Part shown: positions 35,674-46,723 of the stretch, piece after piece
How positions within the stretch are numbered: position 1 is the first letter of the stretch
Layout of the letters: every line of letters begins with the position of its first letter
Assembly: GCA_015680685.1 (NCBI GenBank)
Contig: MNCI01003975.1
Span: 1,012,564 to 1,076,563 of the forward strand
Origin: Gnetum montanum
Taxonomy: Eukaryota > Streptophyta > Gnetopsida > Gnetales > Gnetaceae
Reading direction: 5' to 3'
DNA: 64,000 nucleotides
Made by a program: the position numbers and the translations under genes
The notes under the pieces: generated by a model
What the model saw: only the letters and a program-made list of their open reading frames with translations
Told to the model about the DNA's origin: nothing
Databases searched by the model: none

Positions 35674-38020
35674 GTGCTAGACAAAAAATTGCTGCGTGAA
35701 CTATGGATAGCACGAAAATGCTAAAACAAATCAAAGAGATCCATAAAACTAAAAACGGGGAGAAAAGAAAAGGCAAAAAAAAAAAAAAAACGTGAACAAA
35801 AGAAGAATGAGAACGATCTCCAATCCCTCTGCTCGTACTGAACCTGCATCTTCAGAGTCTCCTTGTTTGTCAGTTTAAGGAATTCACATCTAATTTCGTC
35901 TTTCTTCTAGATGTGCTTAGAGCTTCTGACATTGAGCTTAACAACCTTAGTTCATTATAACAAGGTCTTCCTCCAATGAATGCTCAAGGACAGGACAACT
36001 GTGTTGCTGTGCATTGCTGCTCAAGGTTGGAAAGCTTTATGGATCACTTTGGTTTATTTAGGGAAAAGGTCATAATGAGGCTTGGAATATTAAATTATTA
36101 AAAGGTATCAATTTTTTTTGAAATATACCATTTTGATTAAAGTAAATCCAGTAAAGTATTCTTATGTATAAATATTCAAGTATTTTAGTATAAAAATTTG
36201 TGTTATTGCATCTGCACTCTTTCGTGTCTTATTTAAACTTAGAAAGCAATATTGTTGACAACCTATGAATTTTAGAAACAAACTAAAAACACAGTATCAT
36301 TTATTATGAAGATAAATATATAATAGCATCTGTAATTCCAAATACTTGTCCAAACACTGACATTTACTTACTATCAATTTACTTTCAGGTACAGCCAAAG
36401 CTTTTTTATTCACTCAGACATTCTTCAGAAGTTTTTAAATTTTATAAGGCACGTTTCATGCAAAAAGGTAGTAGAAACACATAAATTATGCCTCAAATAC
36501 TAAGCTGTACAATCATCCATATGCTAATGATCAAATAACTAATTCTTTAAAGCTATCCTTTCCTCTGTCTTTGGGAGAGATGCCAACTACTACATGGCTA
36601 GACTATTGTCATGGAAAATAAATAATTACAGCTGTAAAGTTACATCAAGAGATAAACTTTTTTCTGGGAATTATTATGGGTATGTAATGGCTCACCTTAC
36701 TAACACAAAATTTACAACTGCCATAGCAAGAATTATTTAACATTAGTTTTGATTTTTTTTTTCAACTTAAAAATCAATTATCAGTGAATCAACTTTGGGA
36801 TTTCTTTAATTTGAAAAAGAATAAGATTTTCTCATCTATATATAATAGATATATATCATAAATATATAGCTAAATTTATTGTTACAGCATTTAGAGTAGT
36901 CACCGATATTATAGTCATATTATGGTTTTGAGAAAAATTAATGAAAACCATAAGATTTTTCCATTTCATTTATTTAAAAGTGAGTATTTTTTATTATTTA
37001 CATCTTTAGTAAATTCAAGTCAATGCTATTTTATATTTGGTTTCCATAAGTTAGGACTTTGAAAGATAATAATTTCAATATTTAAACAAATTTAAATGGT
37101 TTTCTAAATTTGTTTTAATTCCAAGATTTCATGATTTAGTCTTCAATGGATGATAATTCGATTGTTTAAGTTAAAATTTAGATATTGAATTTATCTTTAA
37201 AGCCTTCCAACATTTATTTAATTTGTTAAGGTTAAATGTATCTTTATTCTATTTAAGTTCTTGCATTTCATATGCAGGTTCAATAATTTGAGCATGCATG
37301 TGGTGTTCAACTATCAGTTCACATGAATATTCAGTAATCGTGTTGATAATCCTAAAATATCTAACCTTACGTTAATCCCATTGCTTTTCTATTGACATCA
37401 GTCTTGGGTTACAGTATCCATGTGGGATACACAACCAATATCTCTCAAACCATGTGAAGAAACTTACTGAAATTAGAATCCCAACGTTAAGCTGATGTCA
37501 AATTTGCTGTCTTCACCGTTTAGATAAATATTTTTATGATTAAAATAATCATGATCATATATTAAAACCTTAACTTTATGAGTTTGACTGCATTTATTAC
37601 AGACAAAATTAATGAAATGCTAATGCATATATTGTTTGAACTGCACAGAAAGTAAATGTGGGTTTTTATTAAGTTTCACTCTTTGTTCTCTGCTCATTGT
37701 TATCACTGGCCAGCCCTTTCAATGCAGTCCTTGGTATGCTCTGGATGCATGTTTGGCTTCTTTGGGGATGTTATTTTGTTTGTAGATCTGATACACATCC
37801 AATAGGCAGAAGGAATTTCAGTCACACCTCATTGAATATAATATAATACAATCATATTAGAAAACATAAACCTCAGAGGTGGGAAATGACTATGGGAGAA
37901 AGGTGTATTGCTCTGATGGTGAGCAGAGCTTGTTTGATCTTTTGGCTGCATATGACACATGAAGAAATATGAGAAGCTACATAAAATAAAAGACAACAGA
38001 AGTGATAGCACAAAAAAGAA
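35674..38020. other. Intergenic region downstream of the TPX2-like gene
   Basis: No gene supported. It holds an A-rich run near 35776 and an inverted-repeat hairpin at 37391-37502. The gene's 3' UTR must begin at 38020 and run leftward; I cannot place its end. Confidence 0.4.
37391..37502. repeat. Inverted repeat / possible hairpin
   Basis: TTGACATCAG (about 37392-37401) and CTGATGTCAA (about 37493-37502) are perfect inverted arms. Inside is a second stem formed by GTATCC and GGATAC with GGTT/AACC outside it. The overall pairing is too patchy for a confident miRNA precursor or MITE. Confidence 0.4.
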
Positions 38021-41000
38021 TCAAACAAATGGTGTTGCCCCATGATTTGGATGAACAGGTGCACTTGATCTCAACTTGTCCTGTAAAGTTTAGCACAATC
38101 ATTCAGAAAAGACTCTTTGTTACGAATCTTCTGACCTTACCTATAAAGGCATAAATATGAAATGAAGACATGACTTCAGACACCGCAGTTTTAAAAGATG
38201 GCAGTAAGAAGTAAGTCAAAATCTCACCATTTTCATTTTAGCATAAAATTTAGGTGATCCAGATATCCTTTGTTGATAATGAGATAGAGGGCCTTTACTC
38301 AGAGACCCCAACGTTTTAGATTTTGATGGTGAAGGCTCAGCCTGTGCAAGCTTCTCCTTACTCTGCAGCAAAAGACACCAAGGAAGATTCAAGAGGGAAT
38401 TAATAATAAAGTAATGAAATGTTGATGTTAAAAAATTTAGGAACCGTAGTGTTTGGAGAAACCATCTTTAATTTGCTCGGACTCTTAGATTGTGGCAAAT
38501 GGGTTGGAGTTTGGCTGATTGCAGTTGCTTTGAGATTTGCTTCCTTAGCAAGTCCTCTTTCCTGCAAGACGTCATGGGGATTTTTTTTTTATTTTTAAAA
38601 AAGCAACTTTTAGATACATGTGAAATTTCATACAAGCAACACTTTTTGTTTCCTACCTCAGTTCTGAATCTAAATGGCTTTGGACATGTAATATTTGTCT
38701 TCTTTCTCATTTCGTTGGGTGAAGATTGAGTTGTCATCTTAGAAATAGATTTCTGAACAAGATGAAATGAAATTGGATTTCAAAATGATTAAAGTAAAGC
38801 TCAAATTACTATGTATTCCTAAAACCGTGCATGCAAGAAAGAATTTCATAAACCTTTGTGGAACTTCCGTTCCCATCAGCTCTTGAAAGCTTCTCTTTGG
38901 AGCACCTCACAGGACTACTCATCCCATAACCACTGAAAACAAGTTTCCTTGCATAAAAATATGAATGATAGAAAGAGAAAAACTGCAATGTTACAATCCA
39001 TTGTCACAATCAGAACGCAAAGCACTGTACCTTTTCTGCACACGGGAACCATAATTTGGTTGTTGGCAACCTTTCACCATCTTGTCACACTCCAGAGATA
39101 CATCATAACTTCGTGGGTTTGTGGCATGGGTAATTGTGCTGATTCCATGAGTTAATGTTTCATTAGGCTTAGGCTGCGGCAGCTTTTTATCTTGGAAACT
39201 TTGCTTTTCATACTCTCCTTCCGGCTCATCAATCTTTCCCTCGTATCCTTCCAGTTGATTTGCTCTCTCCTTGCCTTTGTTCCTTTTGTCAGAATTTTCC
39301 ATTCCTGTGCAAGATTTTCCTTTGTGTGGTGTAGTACTATTTGGGATATCGGCATCTGAAGCATCAAGTAGATGTTTACTAGAGTCAGAGACTGAAAACT
39401 CATCAACCGAAAATTGATCAGTTTTGATTAACTGACTTTGGGAATTTGCTGTGGTTGATTTCAGAATTTCTTGTTTGACTAATTTCTTTGGGTCTTTTGT
39501 TTCAACCGTAACACAATCACAGGCATTTAGATCCTTATCATTTAAATTTTCAGATAGATTTGTTGCCCAATAATCTGCTTTTTTGCCTTCCATTAGTTTT
39601 ACATTTTCAAAATCTTTGCCCATGCCATGACAAATAATAGGTCTTTCTGAACTTGCTTCGATTCCTTCCCCTTGTTGTAGTGACTTGACTTCATTGCAAC
39701 GGCCTGAAATAACCTGTACATTTTCTTCTGTTCTGAGATCAGCAGGAGAATCTGTAAAGGTCTCCACTGCAACAATATTTTCTTTCCATGCATCTTGCTC
39801 CAATTCCTCTGCCAATTCCAATTTTTGCATGTCAATTTCAGGATTACTGTGTCTTTTATCAACATCCTCCTGTTTGAATTCGTCATTTCTTCCCTGCAAA
39901 ATTGAAACAGATTTCATTTGTAACCCCTAAAATCACTGGTTTAATCCACAAAATCAATTCTTGCACTAAAATCATAAGAGTGGTGGGTCATGGACTTCAC
40001 CTGATCTTTGGTCTGAGGACAAGTTTTGTTCCCACCATCAAGTCCTGCAAAGTTGAGTTTTCTAGAAGGGGATGGACCCTTCATATTGGCTTCTGCAAAA
40101 CTTGCTGAAGAGGAGGCATTCAGTGGGCATCTTGAGGAACCTTTCAGCAAGGCTCTCTCTTTGACTTGTGCAGTCTTCGATTCACAAAAGCCCTTCTTGA
40201 CAGGCACAGTAAGTGGTGTCTTTAGTTGTCCATTTCCATCTTTACTGTGATTGTTAGTATTTCGCTGACATTTTTTTGTCCAAGGAAACTCATCTTTCAT
40301 GCATCTTGGTGCTTTTGTCTCCGTAGGAGATGGAGCTAAAGTCCTAGTTTTAGGGGTGGATAAGGCTTTTCTACTCTTGGAGGATGAAGTTGTTGTGTTG
40401 AGCAGATTTGCAGGAGAATCAGATGGGTTCTGTGAATCACCTACTGAATCTTTTAATGGGGTGGCTTCTGGGTTAGGTACATTCAAGTTTGAACTATGAT
40501 TTGGATTCTCATTCTCTGGAGACTTTAGGCATTTCCTTGAAGATCGAATCTGTGAACCTGTTTTCATTGGTGTCCTAAATTTTTCCTTCGTGGATGAGTT
40601 AGAACTTGGAGATTTTTTCCTGCTTTTGCTACTGTAAAATACATCATTAACAAGTGAGTTTACAACACCAAGTTGAGTAAGATCACAAGAAATGACAAAA
40701 CTTGCCTGGCAGTTTTTGCTTTTTGTGTTGACTTGTTGAAGCCATTAGCAGATGAAAAGCTTGGGTCCTGCACTTTGATGGAAAGCAACGTGCTTAACAT
40801 TCATTAGTAGTTCTAAAACAAAAGCTGATAAAAGGCATAGTCAATGATATATTTTAAGTACAACCTTCAGAGAGAATGTCTGTTCCAGCATCTCTTCAAA
40901 GCATACGTGATTCTGATCACATCCTTTGTTGAAAGAACAAAACCAAACAAGGCATGGTTAGATGACAATATGCCAACAGAGTGAAAATCTAAAATGCAGC

Positions 41001-41831
41001 TGATATACACAAAATCCTTAAAATTGATTCATGTGTAACATGATTGGATGTCTCCGGTCTTCCCGGAAATCATACAAACTACAGCATATGCTACATTTTT
41101 CAGCTACAGATTTCTAATATTTTTATACCATACCAAAATAGTTTGAAAAATTTGCTGCAAATATGAAAATAAAAAGCCTCTGCTAAGAGGGAAGTTACCT
41201 TATATGGAGCATAATATATCATTTTTTTAACAAGCAAAAATCATAAAATATTATGAATCAAGGGAAAGAAAACTTAAAACCCTTGACCTTACAACCTCTC
41301 AAGGATGATCTAATGCCTTTTTAAATGGACAAAAACAAGTAATATTCTCATTAATTGAAGTTAAAGACAGATGCCAAGCTTTAGATAATTAAAAATTTTT
41401 AAAAAATTAAAAACAGGATAGGAAAGCTGAGAAATATGCATATGAAGGTCCAATATTAATCACAGAAAATTATCAGCTAGTGTCGAGGGTGCAGAATTAA
41501 CATTGCAAAACTGCTATTCTATACAAACATGAGAAGCCATCATCATAATTCACAAATCATTCAAATCAACAACCACCCACATAAAAGATCATTCCGATAA
41601 CTCACTACAAATTCCTCTAAACATTAAACACAGATGCAACTCCAATAATTCAATAAGAATTTGCAGCAGTGCATTACCAGCAAGCGTGCAGAACCAGGTA
41701 GTGTCATCCGGCTGCAGCTGGCGATCAAGGTCCAATAAGTCCATCCATTTGGGGGCTCTGAAACTCTCATAAAACTCCTCCTTGCAGAATTGCAGCAATT
41801 CCATCTTCCACTTGTCTTGAAACCGCTCCAT
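38021..41831 (-). CDS. TPX2-like microtubule-associated protein, ten exons
   Basis: The minus-strand exons with matching phases are 41831-41678, 40923-40865, 40767-40706, 40631-40001, 39893-39031, 38932-38854, 38752-38657, 38561-38463 (or to 38445), 38362-38228 and 38080-38021, stop TGA. They give about 745 residues. The N-terminus has an acidic-aromatic segment (APKWMDLLDLD) and WFCTLAGCDQNH, typical from memory of plant TPX2-like proteins. A long, low-complexity basic, Ser/Pro-rich middle (exons 4-5) follows. Exons 7-8 give PFRFRTEERGLAKEANLKA, a TPX2-type microtubule-binding motif. Such proteins act on spindle or cortical microtubules in dividing cells. No stop or frameshift interrupts the model. 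An ATG at 41861 would add ten residues. The end of exon 8 is the least certain point. Confidence 0.75.
40632..40705 (-). other. GC-AG intron 3 of the TPX2-like gene
   Basis: Exon 3 ends AG followed by GCAAGT, the consensus context for GC donors, and the intron ends TTTTACAG. Only this donor keeps the frame: the nearest GT (four bases on) would put an in-frame TAG at the start of exon 4. The intron is 74 bp. Confidence 0.65.
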
Positions 41832-42057
41832 AACTATGCAAACCAAGAACCCAAAACCCAAAATTGGAAAATTTCAAGGCAGCAGCTCAGCCAATTCCTG
41901 TCTCTGAACCCGCAAGAAAACAGTTCAAAGGGAAATTGCAACTGCATGAATCAGGAGGACAACACCGTCAGTCAGGCAAAGATGTTCTTATAATGGAAGC
42001 AGAAGCAGCTCAAGGAGATGAAGAATCGACAGCACAAATACAGCAGAAGAGGATTCC

Positions 42058-42068
42058 GAACCGTTTAA
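42058..42068 (-). promoter_or_regulatory. MSA-like element (AACGG core), proximal
   Basis: On the minus strand, the gene's coding strand, TTAAACGGTTC lies about 230 bp before the ATG. It carries AACGGTT, the core of the mitosis-specific activator element bound by three-repeat MYB proteins in plant G2/M genes. The core is short and could occur by chance. Confidence 0.35.
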
Positions 42069-42269
42069 TAAACCGGGAGGGACCCTGCACATATGATGAG
42101 ATAGTATGAAATCTTTTCCTGTTCTGGATGCTCCTGTGTCTCCTGCGCTTCTTTGATATCCGCATCGTTGACCCAATCATTACAGGTTTCAACTTGGATC
42201 CACTGTGTCGGCACATTTTGATGATGCTGTTTTTTTAAAAAAAATTTCTTCTGGCAAATGTTTGAAGCT

Positions 42270-42280
42270 CCAAACGGCTC
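42270..42280 (+). promoter_or_regulatory. MSA-like element (AACGG core), distal
   Basis: CCAAACGGCTC, about 440 bp before the ATG, is a second AACGG core on the opposite strand. Two cores in the promoter region of a TPX2-like gene fit G2/M-phase expression. Confidence 0.3.
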
Positions 42281-43401
42281 GGGATCTCCACCGAATTTTT
42301 GAATGCTTGTACAACAGCTGTGGTGTTGGGAATTCCTAGCCCCAATTTCAGAGAGACGTTACAGACGCGGCAGGGGTGTTTTACTTGTGTTTGTGGTGCT
42401 TTTCAAGTATTTTCCTTTTTAAGGGATACACATGATTGGATAAACCTGTAAATGCTGTAAGATAGGCATCATCTCATCATCATCTATCTGTTTTGAATCT
42501 GGAAGGATTTTCATTTGTAAAACTAAGAGGAATGTTCCTTGTGATGAAAAATTATTGTCTGCCTGCCTCGCTGGAATTGATACAACAGAAAATGCTGTTT
42601 ACTGTTCCAACGTTTGCAGCCCCAGTAGAAACGCATGGAACATCGTGGTAACGTGACGTCTTTAGTCTTAATCTCTATTGCTTTTCTAAGAAAGAAATAA
42701 AGAATAATGCGGTAATTCAGCTACCTTCACCTTTAAAAGTAAATGTCTGTCAGTACGTTTTAGGCTATGCATTTTACCCCCACAAGATTTTCAGGGTTTT
42801 CTACGTTTCGGAACTCTTTCTGAACGCATTTCGAAAGGCCCTTCTAATATCCATGTAAAATAATTTTGACATCCTAAATTTTTAGGATATTTAAATTTTT
42901 ATTTTAATATTAATTAATTAATTAATTTACTGTTCAAAAATGTCGTCTCCTAAATGGCTTCCCTTACCTGTTGTCACAAACGGGAATCTGCATCTCCAAG
43001 TCCCTACCACTTGAAAATGTTTCCCATAGAAGTTTCATTGTTAGTATTTCTTAAAACTCTAAAATTCAACAAAAAAAAGGTGCAAACCAAAGAAGCTTTT
43101 ATTCTACAAAATTTTCTATTAGTGTTAATTGGCAAACGTTTTCTGTTTTTTTTTTTTTTTTTTTTTAAAGGCAAGTTTTTAAAANAAATCTTGATCAAGC
43201 AAGCCAAACTAGCTAAAACAAAGTACAAGTGGTAATGGGTCTTTTTTACACTAAATCTTATTTTTCTTTCTACAATTTCTCTTCAACAAAAGTCATTTCT
43301 CTAAAATTCCTCTATGAAAATTTTATGTTACTTCCATCTTTTTTAATCAATGTTGAAATTTCTGCTTCTTTTATTAGTGTAATTTTTTTTTAATTCTCAA
43401 A

Positions 43402-43646
43402 ATGAATTTACAAGCTAGTAAGAAAAAAGTTGTAATGTCTTCTCCTAATGATGTTGATGCAACTATGACACCTTATTTTGATTTTCTTCTTCTTAATGAT
43501 GTATATAAGTCATTAGTTGCTAATCTTTCATCACAATATGTGTTCATTCAAATTTTGGGTTGTCTGCCTCACAATCAAAGTTTTCTTTCGTAGTTAAATG
43601 ATGTAAGGAAAAAAAACATGACATCCAACTCCTTCATGCTAGGTAT

Positions 43647-43697
<51 letters not shown>

Positions 43698-44560
43698 TTA
43701 TTGAGTTGGGCAATGCTTCAATGGTGTAACATGCCCTAGATATAGGGTCTTTTATACATAAATATGCAGTGTTAATCATTCATAAGTGGATTCTAAATTT
43801 TGATGTCCAATTTGAAGAATATGCTAAAGTTTTATGTTTATTCGAGTTATATAATCTTCTATTGATTTTTTAAAAAGCTAAGGAGGAAATTGTTAGTCTT
43901 CTTGGTCCCATTAAGGATATGGAGTCTATTTCTACAACTTTTGACTTTCATAATGATTTTTGGTTGAAATCAACCTTCTTAATTATAAAAAGGAATTAGT
44001 ACTTCAAGCAAGTAAAAAAATTTACATTTGGCCAATTACATTTTATAATCTTCCTAATTCTTGCAACTTTTATCATCGTGAAAGACATTTATTTAATGCG
44101 TATCCTTTTCTTCTTAAGGAAAAAAGATTCTAAAGAAAAAAATGTGTTGAAGTTGAAGGTACAGAAAATTAAGTTAATGTCAAATATAAGAATGATCAAA
44201 CGGTATTAAAGAATCTAGAGAAGATAGAAGCTCCTATGCATATTTTTACTACTACTCATGAAAGTATAAAGAAGCCCAAATAGATAACTCATTAGGTAAT
44301 TTTTTTCTTGTGTGATAAGAATACTATTAACTCAAAAATTAAAACTAGTGTCGACAAGAATGTTATAGTTAATGGTGAAGATTCTCGATGTAAAATCAAT
44401 AACAAGTGATGAGGTGAAGAACTTTCAAAAGTGGTATCACTTTCTTACTTTGATACAAATATTGGTATTAAGCCACAACTCTCTATCTCAAATCCTTTTG
44501 CTATTTTAAGTTCAAGCATAAATGTTGAAAAGTGATGTAAAATTTTTTAGGGCTAAGACC
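43402..44560 (+). pseudogene. LINE ORF1 fragment (DUF4283-like with zinc knuckle)
   Basis: The plus strand starts MNLQASKKK at 43402. After stops and shifts it reads HKWILNFDVQFEEYAKVL, LYNLLLIF and LLGPIKDMESIS (about 43770-43930), in the pattern of the DUF4283 domain in plant LINE ORF1. A knuckle SCNFYHRERHLFNAYP follows near 44055-44110, where two Cys have become Tyr. No endonuclease or RT follows, so only the 5' part of a LINE is left. Confidence 0.6.
43651..43694 (+). repeat. (CT)n microsatellite
   Basis: 22 CT units inside the LINE ORF1 remnant. Confidence 0.97.
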
Positions 44561-45229
44561 TTCCTTCCTATGAATAATTAATTTTCTTCACTTATTTTTT
44601 AAATGTATCAATTATAAGGATTATCACCCATTAAGTGGGGTCTCAAGAGGGTTGGTAAATGAGTAAAAACCTAACCTCTTTGAGTGGTTGTGCTCATGCT
44701 TGAAAACAAACATTATACCATCACAGAAATGATGGTCCCTCATCTAGTATGTGATACCCAATAAATTAAAACTCCAACAAAAGAGGTTAGTGTGTATATG
44801 CTAAATTGAAAGAAAAATACTAAATACTAAATATACTCAAAATATTTTTAAAAAATAAAATAAAGTTAAGTTAAAATATTTTTAAAAAAGACATTTAAGA
44901 AGGGAACAAGAAGGTGCATAGCTCAAACAATACAAACATAGTAAAAATTTTTAATAAAGCACAAGACATAGGTTCAACATAGGACATCAAGGGTTCAAAT
45001 CATAATTATACGAAGGGATAAGGGATGTCTAAGGTAGTGGTGTTACAAATTCCTTACCTCTTTCTCTTGATGAAAGATGGAGATGGTCTTCTTAATATCT
45101 TAGCTATTATCCTCTTTCTCATCTTTTTATTCTTTTTCTTTTCCCTCATTGGTCTTTCAAGCTTTAACAACATTTTATTTTTGTTACATTGTTGCTATTT
45201 GTTTTATCTTAACACTACTCACTAATGTT
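44561..45229. other. Unassigned, possible tRNA-like SINE at 44918-45000
   Basis: Most of this stretch shows nothing. At 44918-45000 GCATAGCTCAAAC resembles an A box and GGGTTCAAATC a B box, with unusually wide spacing and a second GGTTCAA between them. It could be a further SINE type; the plus frame at 45025-45225 is not recognisable. Confidence 0.3.
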
Positions 45230-46040
45230 TAAGCATGAGGATAGAAGATGGAACAACTAGGTAGGTATGCTACTAAATAATTTCTTTGGTAACTAGATTT
45301 ATAACCCTTATTTCTCCCAACAAAATAAGAACTTTCATACATGTTGGAAAATTCTAAGGAATTTGTAGAGTTGGAAGTTTTTTCACAATAATTATTAGAA
45401 GGCTTCCAAACCCAAAATGACCGATATTGCATTCACTCAGCTTAGTAAGAATATGATAAAAGTTGTATATTATAAAACATGCTCAACTACATTACATCCT
45501 CCATAAAATAATATAATGTAGTTTCTTAAGGATACTCCACTAAATTGTTATAAGATGATCTTCATAATTAATCTAGGTATTGTAGATTTTAGCCATATCT
45601 CAAATAGGCACGTCAAAATGATCAAGATTTCTCTGAGAACCATTTTTGCTTATCTCAAAATTTGACTTGGATATGAAGGAAGAAAGTAATGAATTCCTAT
45701 CTATAGAATGGATGTCTATGAATGGGATGTAGACATTTTGATCATTCATAATCATATGGATAAGACCTTTAATGATATAAGCTTAGACAGACTTACCTTT
45801 GTAGGCTATTTCCATAAATTCATTATTATAAGTCTGAAGGCTCTTCATTGTCTCTTCTTCAATTATTAATTTACTTAATGGTAGCTCAAGTGCAACATAT
45901 CCCTCTAGCTTGATAGCATCGAGGACCTCTCTTATCTTAGGATCAATCATAGCTTAAAAATAGTTAGAATCCAAGGCTACTAAAACTAGAATGTCTCATG
46001 AAGTTATCTGACTCTTTAGAAAATGATATAATTTCTAAGT
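45230..46040 (-). pseudogene. Unidentified decayed protein-coding region
   Basis: From ATG 45950 on the minus strand (MIDPKIREVLDAIKLEGY) the frame stays open for well over 100 codons with a stop at 45783-45785 and another near 45600. It contains IHMIMNDQNVYIPFIDIHS. A further open piece (45229-45432) lies downstream. The composition looks like protein, not noise, but I do not recognise a family. It may belong to the same kind of polyprotein as the frame at 1-1983; that link is a guess. Confidence 0.4.
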
Positions 46041-46238
46041 ATTGATGCTCTTATACTTTAGTAGTTGATAAGGACCTACTTTATATCCATAAAATTTATA
46101 AATTGGACTAGAGATTATAACATTATTATTAAATCTATTATTGATTACTAACACTAGGGTAATGGTTTAGCAAAGACACCTAATAAAATTATATTAGATA
46201 AAATTGAGAAAATGATAACTCAAAATCCTTACACATGA

Positions 46239-46362
46239 ACAATAAAGTGTTAGCCTAGTGGTACAAATCTTGACAAGGTAACCTCATGTTTTAGGTTTGA
46301 TTTTACTAGGTAGTATTAAGTTATAAACTTCTATAAATTATGGGGTGTACCTATATTTCAAT
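46239..46362 (+). repeat. tRNA-derived SINE copy 3
   Basis: Head ACAATAAAGTGTTAGCCTAG, A box TTAGCCTAGTGGTA (close to a canonical tRNA A box), B-box-like TAGGTTTGATTTTA, tail GTATTAAGTTATAAACTTCT. It resembles the Au-type SINE layout of plants in the A-box region. Confidence 0.65.
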
Positions 46363-46723
46363 TATTTCAGGTTCTAACAATGGCCACCTTCATCCCCTAC
46401 CCCCATGCCCGACCCCCACCTAAAGCCTTACACATGGCATGAATAATTAAAATGGGTAGTATGAGTTGATCAAATTCATTATAACATGTTGAACAAAACT
46501 ACATCATATGATCTTTTGTATTGATAAGAACCAGTTTTACCAATAAATTTGCAAATTCTAACATATTAGGTTTTCTTAGATTATGTGTCAACTAATGAAG
46601 ATTTAATTTCATAGACTTATGACATTTGAAATTTGGAGCTTAAGAGGGTTAAAGTAGTTGAAAGTTTTCTTAATCATCAAGAAATAATTAAAAGATAGTT
46701 TGATAAGAAACATGCAACCAAGG
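46363..46723 (+). pseudogene. Possible gypsy integrase C-terminus remnant
   Basis: The plus strand at about 46635-46723 reads KVVESFLNHQEIIKR, a stop, then FDKKHATK. This resembles the segment before the C-terminal domain in gypsy integrases (QE..KR.FDKKA pattern). Element F inserted directly after it. The remainder, including a C-rich stretch near 46380-46430, is unassigned. Confidence 0.35.

Larger units (their letters stand above)
41832..43401. other. Upstream region of the TPX2-like gene
   Basis: It contains the 5' UTR and promoter. The open plus-strand frame at 41864-42109 looks like a chance frame. A T run (43146-43166) and an undetermined base N at 43185 mark a low-quality patch. AATTAATT repeats lie near 42908-42927. 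No second gene is supported. Confidence 0.5.

Noticed and set aside
39685-40499. Plus-strand open frames (39685-39930, 40026-40250, 40299-40499)
   Set aside because: They are shadows of exons 4 and 5 of the minus-strand TPX2-like gene.
41864-42109. Plus-strand open frame of 81 codons overlapping the start of the TPX2-like gene
   Set aside because: It lies in the 5' UTR/promoter of the minus-strand gene, has no known domain and no splice or start context that favours it.
43004-43235. Frames on both strands across the N base and T run
   Set aside because: They depend on a homopolymer and an undetermined base and have no similarity to proteins I know.
44918-45000. Intact tRNA gene
   Set aside because: A- and B-box-like words are present, but their spacing is wrong and no cloverleaf can be drawn; at most a SINE remnant.
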